56,192 nt of DNA from JADYZU01 sp964540965 (GTDB lineage: Bacteria; Pseudomonadota; Alphaproteobacteria; Rhodobacterales; Rhodobacteraceae): NCBI GenBank assembly GCA_964540965.1, contig CAZIOT010000021.1:1-56192 (forward strand), in the 5' to 3' direction. Shown in pieces: positions 18,019-27,399 of this stretch. The position numbers and the translations under genes are program-made. A model generated the notes under the pieces. It did not search any database. It was not told the origin of the DNA and saw nothing but the letters and a program-made list of their open reading frames with translations. Each line of letters begins with the position of its first letter. Within the stretch, counting starts at the first letter, position 1.

Positions 18019-18071
18019 CCGCAGACCGGGCAGGCACCAACGATTCCGGCCGGTGCCGTCTGCGGCCTTTT
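18019..18071 (+). terminator. Rho-independent-like terminator after the YcaO-TfuA locus
   Basis: The arms CCGCAGAC (18019-18026) and GGCACC (18033-18038) pair with GGTGCC (18052-18057) and GTCTGCGG (18058-18065). The hairpin is directly followed by CCTTTT. It sits between the convergent ends of the membrane protein gene (17990) and iolB (18164). Confidence 0.7.
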
Positions 18072-18163
18072 CACTGAATATCAGTGCTTCAACTGCGTCA
18101 CCGGCGCAGGATACGATCCCGAAGGAACGCGACGGGCGACGGGCGCAGACCGCCGCGCGGCGG

Positions 18164-18973
18164 TCAGGCGTCGCGCTGGGCGATCCAGTCGTGGTCGGGG
18201 TGGTTGGCAAAGCGCCATTTGCGCAGGGGGCCGGCCATGACGTTCAGGTAATACAGGTCATAGCCATAGGGCGCGCCGCAGGGGTGGTGGCCTTTCGGCA
18301 CCAGCACCACATCATGGTCGGCGACCGCCATGGTTTCGTCCAGCGACCCGTCCTCGGTCCAGACCCGCTGGATGCCAAAGCCCTGAGCGGGGTTCAGCCG
18401 GTGGTAATAGGTCTCTTCCAGATAGGTCATGCGGGGGAAATCGTCCTCGTCATGGCGGTGCGCCGGCCAGGAGGACCAGTGCCCCGCAGGCGTGAACACC
18501 TCGGTGACAAGCAGGCTGTCGGCCACATCGCGCCCCTCCATCGCGATGTTGTTGATGTAGCGCGTATTCGTCCCCTTGCCGCGCGGTGTCAGTTCGATCC
18601 CTTCCGGCCCGATCCGCGCCGCCCCGTGCCCGCCGGTCCCCGGCGCGGTGCAGATCGCCACCACCGCCGCGGTTTCCGCGACAAAGGCCCAGTCGGACCC
18701 CGGCGGCAGGTAGACGCAATGCGGCGGCGTCCGTTCGAACACGCTCAGGCGGTCGCCGATCCGGCCCCAGTCCTGACCGGCGCCTGTCAGGGCGCCGATG
18801 CCTTCGACCACGACGACGATGGCCTCGCGCCCCGCCGCCAGCCGGTCCGAGGCGCGCTCACCCGCCGCCAGCCGCCATAGCTGAAAGCCCACATAGCCCC
18901 AGCCGGCGCTTTCGGGGGTGATGTCATGCACCTTGCCGGACCGACCCGACGGTTTCACCAGAAGCTGCGCCAT
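18164..18973 (-). CDS. iolB: 5-deoxy-glucuronate isomerase
   Basis: 269 aa, KduI/IolB bicupin. The cupin metal-site pattern is present in the C-terminal half (WPAHRHDEDDFPRMTYLEET, then DHDVVLVPKGHHPCGAPYGY). It converts 5-deoxy-glucuronate to 5-dehydro-2-deoxy-D-gluconate, the substrate of IolC. It is the last gene of the inositol operon, 49 nt after iolE. Length and motifs are normal. Confidence 0.93.
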   Translation of the reverse strand: MAQLLVKPSGRSGKVHDITPESAGWGYVGFQLWRLAAGERASDRLAAGREAIVVVVEGIGALTGAGQDWGRIGDRLSVFERTPPHCVYLPPGSDWAFVAETAAVVAICTAPGTGGHGAARIGPEGIELTPRGKGTNTRYINNIAMEGRDVADSLLVTEVFTPAGHWSSWPAHRHDEDDFPRMTYLEETYYHRLNPAQGFGIQRVWTEDGSLDETMAVADHDVVLVPKGHHPCGAPYGYDLYYLNVMAGPLRKWRFANHPDHDWIAQRDA

Positions 18974-19022
18974 GCCTGCCCCCCTGTTTCGTCCACACCT
19001 GCCCCGGCCGCAGGCCCCGCGG

Positions 19023-19919
19023 CTAGATCAGCCCCGCCTCGCGCGACAGCCGCTTGAGCGTCGCCAGGCCCAGGGTCTGGTACATGAGCGGGTTGCGCAA
19101 GACCGGATCCTGTTCCGCCTCGATCACGATCCAGCCGTCATAGCCGGCGGCCTTGAGGATCTGCAGAAGCGGCGCGAAATCCACCGCACCCTCCTGATCG
19201 CCGGGCACGGTGAAGGCGCCGGCAAAGACCGCGTCAAGGAACGACAGCCCCTCGTCCCGGGTCCGCCGGGCGACGGCGGGCCGCACGTTCTTGGCATGGA
19301 AATGCCGCACCCGGCCGACATGTTTCGCCAGCACCGCCGCCGGATCGCCGCCGCCGAAATAGCAGTGCCCGGCGTCGAACAGCAGATGCGTATGCGGCCC
19401 GGTCGCGGCCATGAAAGCGTCGATATCCTCGGGGCTTTCGACCACGGTGCCCATGTGGTGGTGATAGACCAGCGTGATCCCCTGCGAGGCAACATACGCC
19501 GCAAAGGCTTCGACCTTGGCGCCCCAGGCGGTCATTTCTTCCGCCGTCAGATGCGGCCGGTCGTTCACCGGCGTGCCGCGGTCGCCCTGAACGGTGTTCG
19601 AGGTCTCGCAGCCGATCAGCACCCTGGCGCCGTTGTGCCTGAGCCGCGCCAGCGCGCCCTGCACGGCGGCGATCTCGGCCTCGACCGATTGCGCGAGCAG
19701 GTTCATCGAATACCAGCCCGAGACATAGACCAGACCGTATTGCGCCAGCAGGGCGCGCAGCGCCTCGGGGTCGGCGGGCCAGCGGTGGCCGTTCTCGATC
19801 CCGTCGAATCCGATCTGGCGGCCGGCCTCGTCAAGGATGCGTTCGGTGGGAATGTCCGCGCCGATGGTCTGGTCGTCGTCGTTCGCCCAGGCGATGGGAT
19901 TCGTGCCGAAACGGATCAT
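19023..19919 (-). CDS. iolE: Inosose dehydratase
   Basis: 298 aa TIM-barrel protein of the AP-endonuclease-2/xylose-isomerase-like superfamily. IolE features: IRFGTNPIAWANDD at the N-terminus, GFDGIENGHRWPAD, VYHHHMGTVVESPEDIDAFM and LLFDAGHCYFGGGDP, with metal-binding E, D/H and E residues along the barrel. It dehydrates scyllo-inosose to the diketone that IolD hydrolyses. The start overlaps the iolD stop (ATGA). Confidence 0.94.
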   Translation of the reverse strand: MIRFGTNPIAWANDDDQTIGADIPTERILDEAGRQIGFDGIENGHRWPADPEALRALLAQYGLVYVSGWYSMNLLAQSVEAEIAAVQGALARLRHNGARVLIGCETSNTVQGDRGTPVNDRPHLTAEEMTAWGAKVEAFAAYVASQGITLVYHHHMGTVVESPEDIDAFMAATGPHTHLLFDAGHCYFGGGDPAAVLAKHVGRVRHFHAKNVRPAVARRTRDEGLSFLDAVFAGAFTVPGDQEGAVDFAPLLQILKAAGYDGWIVIEAEQDPVLRNPLMYQTLGLATLKRLSREAGLI

Positions 19920-21745
19920 GTCCGCACCTGTTCCTTCTGTCTGTCCTCATAGGCCGCGCGGCGGTCGCGCACGGCGGCGATCTCTGACACTTCGGGCACC
20001 GCGACGTCCCACCAATGCCCGCCATCAGGGGTCGAGGGATAGGGGTCGGTGTCGATCACGATGACGAAGGGGCCATCGGCCTGTTTCGCCCGCGCCAATG
20101 CCGATTCCAGTTCGGCGATCGAGCCGACATGCACCGCCGCCGCCCCCATCGCCGCGGCATGGGCGGCAAAGTCGATATTGGAATTGGCCCCGCCCCGCGC
20201 GTCCTTGAGCAGGTTGTTGAATTCCGGGCTGCCGGTCGACATCTGCAGGCGGTTGATGCAGCCGAACCCGCGGTTGTCGGTGATGACCAGGGTGATCTTC
20301 ACCCCCAGCATCGCCGCGGTGGCCAGTTCGGAATTGGCCATCATGTAGCTGCCGTCGCCCAGCATGCAGACCACGTCGCGCTCGGGCATCGCCATCTTGA
20401 TGCCCAGCGCCCCGGCGATTTCATACCCCATGCAGGAAAAGCCGTATTCCATGTGGTAGGACATCGGCACCGTCGCCTTCCACAGCTTGTGCAACTCGCC
20501 CGGCATGGTGCCGGCCGCGCACATGACGACGGTGTCGGGGCCGGCGGCGCGTTGCACCGCGCCGATGACCTGCTGGTCGGTCGGCAGGGCGTTGCCATCT
20601 GCGGGCGCGGCGGTCAGCGGATCGACGGCGGCGAACCAGCGTTCCTTGAGCCCGGCGGGCGGCGGCGGCGCCACATGGTCGCGCAGTTCGTGGTCAAGCA
20701 CCGCCAGCGCCAGCGCGGCGTCGCCGTTCAGCGGCTCGGCACCGTGCTTCATCGCATCATAGGCGGCGACGTTGATGGAAATCAGCCGCCGGCCCGGTTC
20801 CTTGAACAGCGCCCAGGAGCCGGTGGTGAAATCCTGAAACCTTGTGCCGACGCCGATCACCACATCGGCGGTTTCGCAGATCGCATTCGCCGCGCCGGTG
20901 CCGGTGACGCCGACAGCGCCGAAATTCCAGGCGTGATCCCATGGCAAGGCCGACTTGCCGGCCTGCGTTTCGACCACGGGAATTCCATGGGCCGTCGCGA
21001 AACGGTCAAGCTCGGCGGTGGCGCCGGAATAATGCACGCCACCCCCGGCGACGATCACCGGCCGCTTCGCGCCGCGGATCAGACCGGCGACGGCCAGAAC
21101 CTCGGCCTGTTCCAGACCGGGGCGGCGGATGCGCCAGACCCTGGGCGCAAAGAACGCCTCGGGCCAGTCGAATGCCTCGGCCTGGACGTCCTGGCAGAAG
21201 GCCAGCGTCACCGGCCCGCAATCGGCCGGGTCGGTCATGGTGCGCATGGCGCGCGGCAGCGCGGTCAGCAGTTGTTCCGGCCGGGTGATGCGGTCGAAAT
21301 AGCGGCTGACGGGACGGAAGCAGTCGTTGGCGCTGATGGTGCCGTCGCCGAAATCCTCGACCTGTTGCAGCACCGGATCGGGGCCGCGGTTGGCAAAGAC
21401 ATCGCCGGGCACCAGCAGCACCGGCAGCCGGTTCACATGCGCCACGCCGGCGGCGGTCACCATGTTCAGCGCGCCCGGCCCGATGCTTGACGTCACCATC
21501 ATCGCATGGCGGCGGCCCAGTTGTTTGGCATAGGCAATCGCCGCATGGGCCATGGTCTGTTCGTTATGGCCGCGCCAGGTGGGCAGCGCGTCGCCGATGC
21601 CGGCCAGCGCCTCGCCCAGGCCGGCGACATTGCCGTGGCCGAAAATGCCCCAGCAGCCGGTGATGTAGGGCTGGCCGTCCTCGGCCATCTGCACCGACAG
21701 CCATTTCACCATCGCCTGCGCGGCGGTCAGCCGGATCGTGGTCAT
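19916..21745 (-). CDS. iolD: 3D-(3,5/4)-trihydroxycyclohexane-1,2-dione hydrolase (ThDP-dependent)
   Basis: 609 aa from the ATG at 21745, which overlaps the iolC stop as ATGA; an in-frame codon 24 nt upstream has no support. Thiamine-diphosphate enzyme: the activating Glu in RGHNEQTMAHAA (~58) and the Mg/ThDP motif GDGSYMMANSELATA (~470) are both present. It hydrolytically opens the cyclohexanedione ring to 5-deoxy-glucuronate. The three canonical domains (PYR, central, PP) are of normal length. Confidence 0.95.
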   Translation of the reverse strand: MTTIRLTAAQAMVKWLSVQMAEDGQPYITGCWGIFGHGNVAGLGEALAGIGDALPTWRGHNEQTMAHAAIAYAKQLGRRHAMMVTSSIGPGALNMVTAAGVAHVNRLPVLLVPGDVFANRGPDPVLQQVEDFGDGTISANDCFRPVSRYFDRITRPEQLLTALPRAMRTMTDPADCGPVTLAFCQDVQAEAFDWPEAFFAPRVWRIRRPGLEQAEVLAVAGLIRGAKRPVIVAGGGVHYSGATAELDRFATAHGIPVVETQAGKSALPWDHAWNFGAVGVTGTGAANAICETADVVIGVGTRFQDFTTGSWALFKEPGRRLISINVAAYDAMKHGAEPLNGDAALALAVLDHELRDHVAPPPPAGLKERWFAAVDPLTAAPADGNALPTDQQVIGAVQRAAGPDTVVMCAAGTMPGELHKLWKATVPMSYHMEYGFSCMGYEIAGALGIKMAMPERDVVCMLGDGSYMMANSELATAAMLGVKITLVITDNRGFGCINRLQMSTGSPEFNNLLKDARGGANSNIDFAAHAAAMGAAAVHVGSIAELESALARAKQADGPFVIVIDTDPYPSTPDGGHWWDVAVPEVSEIAAVRDRRAAYEDRQKEQVRT

Positions 21746-23637
21746 GCGTTCCTCCTTGCCGCATCCCACAGGTCGCAGAGACGGCGGTAATTGCCGGCCA
21801 TCGTGGCGACGGCCTGGTCGTCGGTGATGCGGCCGGCGAACCAGTCGCGCGCCGGCTGGGCAAAGATGGTGCGGCCGACCGCGAAACCCTTGACCAGCGG
21901 CTCGCGCGCGGCAAGCGCGAAAGACGCCGCAAGTTCGGCCTCGGGCGCGTCAAGGCCCAGGACCACGATGCCGCGGGTGTTGGGGTCGCGCGCGCGGATC
22001 GCCGCGGCGGCCTGTGCCCAGGCAGTAGCGGTGGCAAAGGGTTCGAGCTTCCACCAGTCGGGATAGACGCCGGCATTGTAGAAGCGGTCGAGGATCCGCG
22101 GCGTCGTGTCGTCATCCACCGGGCCGACCTTTGACGGGATCACTTCCAGCAGGAATTCCAGCCGGTTGCGCCGCGCGGCATGGAACAGGCGCTGCACGGT
22201 GGCGATCTGGTCGTCCCACATCGCCGCATCGTCATCGGGGTGGCAGAAGCACAGCGCCTTGACCACATGCGCCAGCGGCCATTCGTTCAGCCCGCCGAAA
22301 TCGTCGCCGATCTCGGGTTCGGTGCGCAGGGGGCGCGAGCCGGGCAGTTCCACCGGCCGCCCGATCCACAACCCGGTGCCCGCCGCCGCGTAAAGCGCGT
22401 CGCGGCCAAGGCGGCCGTCGCACAACACGCCGTGGCCGGGGCCGGTCGCGACCTGCCGGGCGGCGCGCAGACACAAGAGCTTGAAGACGCCGATCCTGTC
22501 GGGGGTGGCGCCCGGCATCTCTTCCAGCTGCTTGCGGTGGTCAAAGGCAAAGACCCGCATCACCGACCAGTCGTCATGGCGGTTGGTGGCCCAATGGACC
22601 TGCTCGAGCGCCTGATCCTTGCGGAGCGCCGGCGTGATCACGCCGCGGCGCAGGAAGAACTGCAACTCCTCCCACGACGGATAGGCCGGGGTGCAGCCGT
22701 GGCGGCTGACCGCGAAGGCGCCGCAGGCATTTGCATAGGTCAGGGCAACCGGCCAGCTTTCGCCGTCAAGCCAGCCTTTCAGCAGGCCCGACATGAATCC
22801 ATCGCCGGCACCAAGGACGTTGAACACCTCGATGGGAAAGCCGGGGCCGGTCTCGCCGGCGTCAAGGCTGTCGGGGATGGCGCCGGCAAAGGCCACGGCC
22901 CCCATCGGCCCGCGCTTGCAGACCAGCGTGGCCTGTGACACCGCCCGCACCGCGCGCAGCGCGGCGATGGTGTCGGTGGTGCCGCCGGCGATGTGGAATT
23001 CCTCTTCCGTGCCGACGATCAGGTCGAACAGATGCAGCGTCGATTGCAGTTTCGCCGTGACCCGCGCGCTTTCGACAAAGCGGCTTTCGCCGTCGCCATG
23101 CCCGGCCACGCCCCAGAGGTTCGGGCGATAGTCGATGTCCAGCGCCGTCTGCGCCCCGTTTTCCCGGGCCAGCCGCAGCGCCTTGAGCACCGCCGCCTCG
23201 GTCCGCGCATGGCTCAGATGGGTGCCGGTGGCGACCACGGCGCGCGATTGCGCGATGAAGGCCGGGTCGATGTCGTCTTCGCACAGGGCCATGTCGGCGC
23301 AGTTTTCGCGGTAGAAGATCAGCGGGAACGAATGTTCGTCGCGAATGCCCAGCAGGACCAGCGCGGTCAGCCGCTCGGGGTCGGTTTTCACCCCGCGCAC
23401 ATCCACGCCTTCGCGGGCCAGTTCCTCGCGGATGAAGCGGCCCATGTGTTCGTTGCCGACCCTTGTGATGAGCGCCGATTTCAGCCCCAGCCGCGCGGTG
23501 CCGGCGGCCATGTTGGTCGGGCTGCCGCCGATGTATTTGTTGAACGACCCCATGTCCTCGAGCCGGCCGCCGACCTGCGCCCCGTAAAGGTCGACCGAGG
23601 AGCGGCCGATGGTGATGACGTCGAGGGTTCTGGTCAT
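21742..23637 (-). CDS. iolC: 5-dehydro-2-deoxygluconokinase fused to a DUF2090 (aldolase-like) domain
   Basis: 631 aa; the ATG at 23637 starts the recognisable kinase (TRTLDVITIGRSSVDLYGAQ). Residues 1-~320 are a PfkB/ribokinase-type sugar kinase with the anion-hole motif GAGDGFMSGLL near its end. Residues ~335-631 are the DUF2090 domain (RVFAFDHRKQLEEMPGA, then KGFAVGRTIFAQPARDWFAG), a class I/II aldolase-like TIM barrel. This fused form is common in Proteobacteria. The second domain is believed to take the place of IolJ, cleaving the phosphorylated product to DHAP and malonate semialdehyde. No separate iolJ or iolA is seen in the window. The prior ~85 nt carry a palindromic repeat element. 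Confidence 0.93.
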   Translation of the reverse strand: MTRTLDVITIGRSSVDLYGAQVGGRLEDMGSFNKYIGGSPTNMAAGTARLGLKSALITRVGNEHMGRFIREELAREGVDVRGVKTDPERLTALVLLGIRDEHSFPLIFYRENCADMALCEDDIDPAFIAQSRAVVATGTHLSHARTEAAVLKALRLARENGAQTALDIDYRPNLWGVAGHGDGESRFVESARVTAKLQSTLHLFDLIVGTEEEFHIAGGTTDTIAALRAVRAVSQATLVCKRGPMGAVAFAGAIPDSLDAGETGPGFPIEVFNVLGAGDGFMSGLLKGWLDGESWPVALTYANACGAFAVSRHGCTPAYPSWEELQFFLRRGVITPALRKDQALEQVHWATNRHDDWSVMRVFAFDHRKQLEEMPGATPDRIGVFKLLCLRAARQVATGPGHGVLCDGRLGRDALYAAAGTGLWIGRPVELPGSRPLRTEPEIGDDFGGLNEWPLAHVVKALCFCHPDDDAAMWDDQIATVQRLFHAARRNRLEFLLEVIPSKVGPVDDDTTPRILDRFYNAGVYPDWWKLEPFATATAWAQAAAAIRARDPNTRGIVVLGLDAPEAELAASFALAAREPLVKGFAVGRTIFAQPARDWFAGRITDDQAVATMAGNYRRLCDLWDAARRNA

Positions 23638-23659
23638 GGCGGGGTCCGGTCTGGTGGAG

Positions 23660-23716
23660 AGGCCGGGGGCGCTTCGCCCCCCGGACCCCCCGAGGATATT
23701 TGGGGACGAAGAATGA
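23660..23716. repeat. Rhodobacterales-type palindromic intergenic element
   Basis: Between iolG and iolC lies a GC-rich hairpin (GGGGGCGCTTCGCCCCCC) followed by GGACCCCCCGAGGATATTTG and then GGGACGAAGAATGA. The combination of a G/C hairpin with GGACCCCC(C)GAGGATATTT is a pattern I associate with dispersed intergenic repeats in rhodobacterial genomes. Only one copy is visible here. It may attenuate transcription or stabilise mRNA between iolG and iolC. Confidence 0.6.
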
Positions 23717-23722
23717 GGCTGG

Positions 23723-24724
23723 TCAGGCGATTTCGCTGACCTGCACCACACGCCCTTCGGTGGCCGATTTCAGCGCGGCATCGGCCAGCACCAGCGCGGC
23801 CAGCCCGTCCTGCCCGGTGGTGGGGGTCGGGGCGCCGTCCTGCACCGCGGCGATGAAGGCGGCGATTTCATTGGCATAGGCCGCGACATAGCGGGTCATG
23901 AAGAAATTCAGGAGCGGCGGGCGGTGGAACCCCTTGGCGTCGGCAAGTTCGATATTCGCCTCGGCGGTGTTAAGGGCCGACACGGCGCCAGTGGAGCCCA
24001 GAACCTCGATCCGCTGGTCATAGCCATAGGCGGCGCGGCGGGAATTGGTGATGACCGCCTGCCGCCCCGAGGCGGTGCGCAGGATCACGTTGACGCTGTC
24101 GAAATCGCCGGCCGCGCCGATGGCCGGATCGGTCAGGACCGAGGCGGCGGCCTGGACCGTCGCGACCTCCTCGCCCAGCAGCCAGCGGGCCATGTCGAAA
24201 TCGTGGATCGTCATGTCGCGGAAGATGCCGCCCGAACGGGCGATATAGTCGACCGGCGGCGCGCCGGGATCGCGCGAGGAAATCGTCACCATCTCGACCT
24301 TGCCGATGCGACCGGCGTCGATGGCGGCCTTCACCGCCATGAAATCGGGGTCGAAGCGGCGGTTGAAGCCAACCATCAGCGTGCCCCTGGCGGCAGTCAC
24401 GGCGGCGAGGCAGGCCTTCACCCGCGCCACCGACAGGTCAACCGGCTTTTCGCAGAACACCGCCTTGCCCGCCTTGACCCCGGCCTCGATCAGGTCGGCG
24501 TGGGTGTCGGTGGGCGTGCAGATGATGATGGCGTCGATGGCGGCATCGGCCAGGATCGCCTCGATCGTGGATACGGCGCAGCCGTGTTCGGCCGCCAGCG
24601 CCTGCGCCGCGGCGGGCATGGCATCGGCGACGGCGGCAAGCCGGGCGGCGGGGTTGCCGGCGATGGCGCGGGCATGGACCTTGCCGATGCGGCCGGCGCC
24701 GAGAAGGCCGAAAGTGACGGGCAT
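23723..24724 (-). CDS. iolG: myo-inositol 2-dehydrogenase (Gfo/Idh/MocA family)
   Basis: 333 aa. The NAD-binding motif GLLGAGRIGKVHARAI lies at the N-terminus, the conserved EKP (CEKPVDLS) near residue 90, and the catalytic-region block GGIFRDMTIHDFDMARWLLG follows. It oxidises myo-inositol (or scyllo-inositol) to the inosose used by IolE. Gene position inside the iol operon supports the substrate. A different polyol remains possible, as the family is broad. Confidence 0.9.
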   Translation of the reverse strand: MPVTFGLLGAGRIGKVHARAIAGNPAARLAAVADAMPAAAQALAAEHGCAVSTIEAILADAAIDAIIICTPTDTHADLIEAGVKAGKAVFCEKPVDLSVARVKACLAAVTAARGTLMVGFNRRFDPDFMAVKAAIDAGRIGKVEMVTISSRDPGAPPVDYIARSGGIFRDMTIHDFDMARWLLGEEVATVQAAASVLTDPAIGAAGDFDSVNVILRTASGRQAVITNSRRAAYGYDQRIEVLGSTGAVSALNTAEANIELADAKGFHRPPLLNFFMTRYVAAYANEIAAFIAAVQDGAPTPTTGQDGLAALVLADAALKSATEGRVVQVSEIA

Positions 24725-24736
24725 GATCGTGGTTCC

Positions 24737-25501
24737 TTATTCCGGGTAGGCGCCAGAAACGTTCTGGTCAAAGTCGATGAGCGAGCCGGTCATCACGCCC
24801 GAAGCGGGACCGAGCAGATAGGCGGCCAATACCGCAACATCGGCGGGTTTCACAAGGCTGCCAAAGGGTTGTGCTGCCTCGGCCCGTTCCAGCCAGCCGT
24901 CGGTCGCGCCGTGGTGGCGGCGCTGCACCGCATCCTCGCCCGGGGTGTCCATCCAGCCGCAGTTGATGCCGTTCACCCTGATGCGGTCGCGGCGCAGGGC
25001 GTTGGCCGCATTTTTCGTGATGTTGGCCAGCGCCGCCTTGGAGGCGGAATAGGGCGCAAGGAACGATTGCCCGGCATGGATCACCATCGACAGGATGGTG
25101 ACGATCTGCGCCGGTTGGCCGGCGGCGCGGGCCAGTTGCGCCACCCGCTGGATCGCAAAGAACGGGCCGCGGGTATTGGCGGCGATCATCGCGTCGAACA
25201 TCGCCGGCGTGGTGTCGAGGATCGAGCCGCGGTCGGTCGAGGCGCCGGCGATGGCCAGGGCATCGACCCCGCCCATCGCCGCTGCCGCGGCATCGACACA
25301 GGCGATGACGCCGGCGGTATCGGCAAGGTCGACCGGCAGAAAGGTCGCGCCAAGGGCGGCGGCGGCCGCTTGCCCGCGCGCGGCATCGCGGCCGGCGATG
25401 CAAAGACGGGTGCAGCCTTCGGCCGCCAGCCGTTCGGCGATGGCAAGGCCTAGCCCCTGCGTCCCCCCCAGGATCAGCGCGCGCGTTCCGGTGTGGATCA
25501 T
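24737..25501 (-). CDS. SDR-family oxidoreductase of the inositol operon
   Basis: 254 aa. Rossmann motif LGGTQGLGLAIAE (TGxxxGxG variant with GGTQGLG) and active-site YSASKAA (Y-x3-K), with Ser in VTILSMVIHAGQS. The stop of the upstream transporter gene overlaps its ATG (ATGA). It probably oxidises or reduces another inositol isomer or an inosose before entry into the IolE step; the exact substrate is not readable. The C-terminal region (GSLIDFDQNVSGAYPE) is typical of this group. Confidence 0.85.
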   Translation of the reverse strand: MIHTGTRALILGGTQGLGLAIAERLAAEGCTRLCIAGRDAARGQAAAAALGATFLPVDLADTAGVIACVDAAAAAMGGVDALAIAGASTDRGSILDTTPAMFDAMIAANTRGPFFAIQRVAQLARAAGQPAQIVTILSMVIHAGQSFLAPYSASKAALANITKNAANALRRDRIRVNGINCGWMDTPGEDAVQRRHHGATDGWLERAEAAQPFGSLVKPADVAVLAAYLLGPASGVMTGSLIDFDQNVSGAYPE

Positions 25502-26268
25502 GGCGCCCCCGCATATTCGTCGCCGGTCTTGGCGCCGGTGATATAGGCGACGACATCCTGGCCGTCGGTATCCTCTTTCCGCAGGTTGGCGACGATCCGG
25601 CCGCGGCGGAACACCACGATGCGGTCGACCAGATCGAACACCTGCCGCATGTTGTGGGAAATCAGGATCAGGCTTTCGCCCTGCGCCTTGAGGTTGCGGA
25701 CAATGTTTTCCACCTGCGCGGTTTCCTGCACGCCCAGCGCCGCGGTCGGTTCGTCCATTATGACCAGCTTTGACCGGAAGGCGGCGGTGCGGGCGATGGC
25801 CACGCATTGCCGCTGCCCGCCCGACATGTTGCGGATGGTATTGGCGAGGCTGGGGATTTTCACCGCGGTCTTTTCCAGCGCCGCCAGCGTCGCCTCGCGC
25901 ATCGCCTTCTTGTCAAGGATCGAGAACGGGCCAAGGTTGAAGCGCACCTTCTCGCGCCCCAGAAACAGGTTCGACGGCACGTCAAGATCGTCGGCCAGGG
26001 CAAGGTTCTGGAACACCGCCTCGATCCCGGCCTCGCGGGCGTGGATGGGCGAGGCGAATTCCATATGCTCGCCGTCAAAGACGATCTGGCCGCGGGTCGG
26101 ACGTTCGACCCCGGTGATGTTGCGCACGAAGGTCGACTTGCCGGCGCCGTTGTCGCCCATGATGGCGACATGTTCGCCCTTGCGCAGGGTGAAATCGGCA
26201 TCGGTCAGGGCATGGACCCCGCCGTAATGCTTGGTCAGGCCACGGGTTTCAAGGATGAGGTCGGTCAT
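25498..26268 (-). CDS. Sugar/inositol ABC transporter ATP-binding protein
   Basis: 256 aa from ATG 26268 (ATGA overlap with the permease). Walker A GDNGAGKST, signature MSGGQRQCVAIAR, Walker B LVIMDEPTAALG and H-loop LISHN are present. A single ATPase domain is found, not the double form usual in this carbohydrate-uptake-transporter-2 class, so it would act as a homodimer (as FrcA does). It energises uptake of inositol with the permease and binding protein upstream. Confidence 0.9.
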   Translation of the reverse strand: MTDLILETRGLTKHYGGVHALTDADFTLRKGEHVAIMGDNGAGKSTFVRNITGVERPTRGQIVFDGEHMEFASPIHAREAGIEAVFQNLALADDLDVPSNLFLGREKVRFNLGPFSILDKKAMREATLAALEKTAVKIPSLANTIRNMSGGQRQCVAIARTAAFRSKLVIMDEPTAALGVQETAQVENIVRNLKAQGESLILISHNMRQVFDLVDRIVVFRRGRIVANLRKEDTDGQDVVAYITGAKTGDEYAGAP

Positions 26269-27335
26269 GCGCGGCCCCTGCGGTTCTGGCGCCATTGGTC
26301 AAGGACCACGGCACCGACGATGATCACGCCTTTCACCATCTCCTGGTAATAGGCGTCGAGTTTCAGGAAGGTGAAGCCCGAGATGATGACGCCGAAGATC
26401 AGCGCGCCCAGCACGGTGCCGATGACGCTGCCGCGGCCGCCCTGCAATGACACGCCGCCGATCACCGCCATGGCGATGGCGTCGAGTTCGTACATCATCC
26501 CCATGCCGGCCTGCGCCGTCACGTTCTTGGACGACAGAACGATCGCGGCCAAAGCCGCCAGCGCGCCGGCGATGGTATAGACCAGCGCCTTGTGCCGGGC
26601 GACCTTGATCCCCGACATCCGCGACGCCTGCTCGTTCGAACCGATGGCATAGCAGTGCCGGCCATAGCGGGTCTGGGTCAGGATCAGGTGGAACAGCACG
26701 GCGAGGGCGACGAAGATCACCACCGGCATCATGCCCTTGCCGATGGCGGCATAGCTTTCGGTCGGGAACGACACCGGATTGCCGTTCGACCACCAGCGCG
26801 CCAGGCCGCGGGCAAAGACCATCATCCCCAGCGTGGCGATGAAGGGCGGGATCCGGGTCCAGGCGACCAGCGCGCCGTTGACAAAGCCGGCGACGATGCC
26901 GCAGCCGATGCCCACCAGCACCGGCAGGATCACCGGCAGGTCCATCGCCCAGTCGCCGAAGATCGCCTTGGGGTTCGGCGCGCCGTTCACCACCGCGGTC
27001 TGCGCAAAGCTCATCGTTATCATCGCCGTGGCGCCGACGACCGAGCCCGAGGACAGGTCGATGCCGCCGGTGATGATGACCTGCGTCACGCCGATGGCGA
27101 TGATGCCGGTGATCGACACCTGCAGGATGATGATCGTCAGCCGCGCGGTGTTGAACAGGCCCGGCACGTCCTCGCGCATGTTGAACAGGAAGCTGTCGCC
27201 ATAGATCAGCCGCCCGAGGATCTCGAAGGCGGCGGTGATGACGACAAGCGCGATCAGGACATTGATCTCGTTCGGGCGGGCGCGGCGGCTGGAATCGTAA
27301 CTCAGCCCGCCGATGCCTTGCTGGGTGGCAGCCAT
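26265..27335 (-). CDS. Sugar/inositol ABC transporter permease
   Basis: 356 aa, RbsC/AraH-type permease with about nine hydrophobic segments. The hallmark loop reads GGIDLSSGSVVGATAMITM, and a second conserved block, YAIGSNEQASRMSGIKV, marks the ATPase-contact region. An N-terminal cytoplasmic tail of ~25 residues is visible. It is overlapped by the ATPase gene and lies 64 nt after the binding-protein gene. Confidence 0.92.
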   Translation of the reverse strand: MAATQQGIGGLSYDSSRRARPNEINVLIALVVITAAFEILGRLIYGDSFLFNMREDVPGLFNTARLTIIILQVSITGIIAIGVTQVIITGGIDLSSGSVVGATAMITMSFAQTAVVNGAPNPKAIFGDWAMDLPVILPVLVGIGCGIVAGFVNGALVAWTRIPPFIATLGMMVFARGLARWWSNGNPVSFPTESYAAIGKGMMPVVIFVALAVLFHLILTQTRYGRHCYAIGSNEQASRMSGIKVARHKALVYTIAGALAALAAIVLSSKNVTAQAGMGMMYELDAIAMAVIGGVSLQGGRGSVIGTVLGALIFGVIISGFTFLKLDAYYQEMVKGVIIVGAVVLDQWRQNRRGRA

Positions 27336-27399
27336 GGGATCTCCCTTCCCGCGTGGCGTGGGCCGGGGGGCGGCGCCGTGGCCGCCCCCCGGGGACCTG

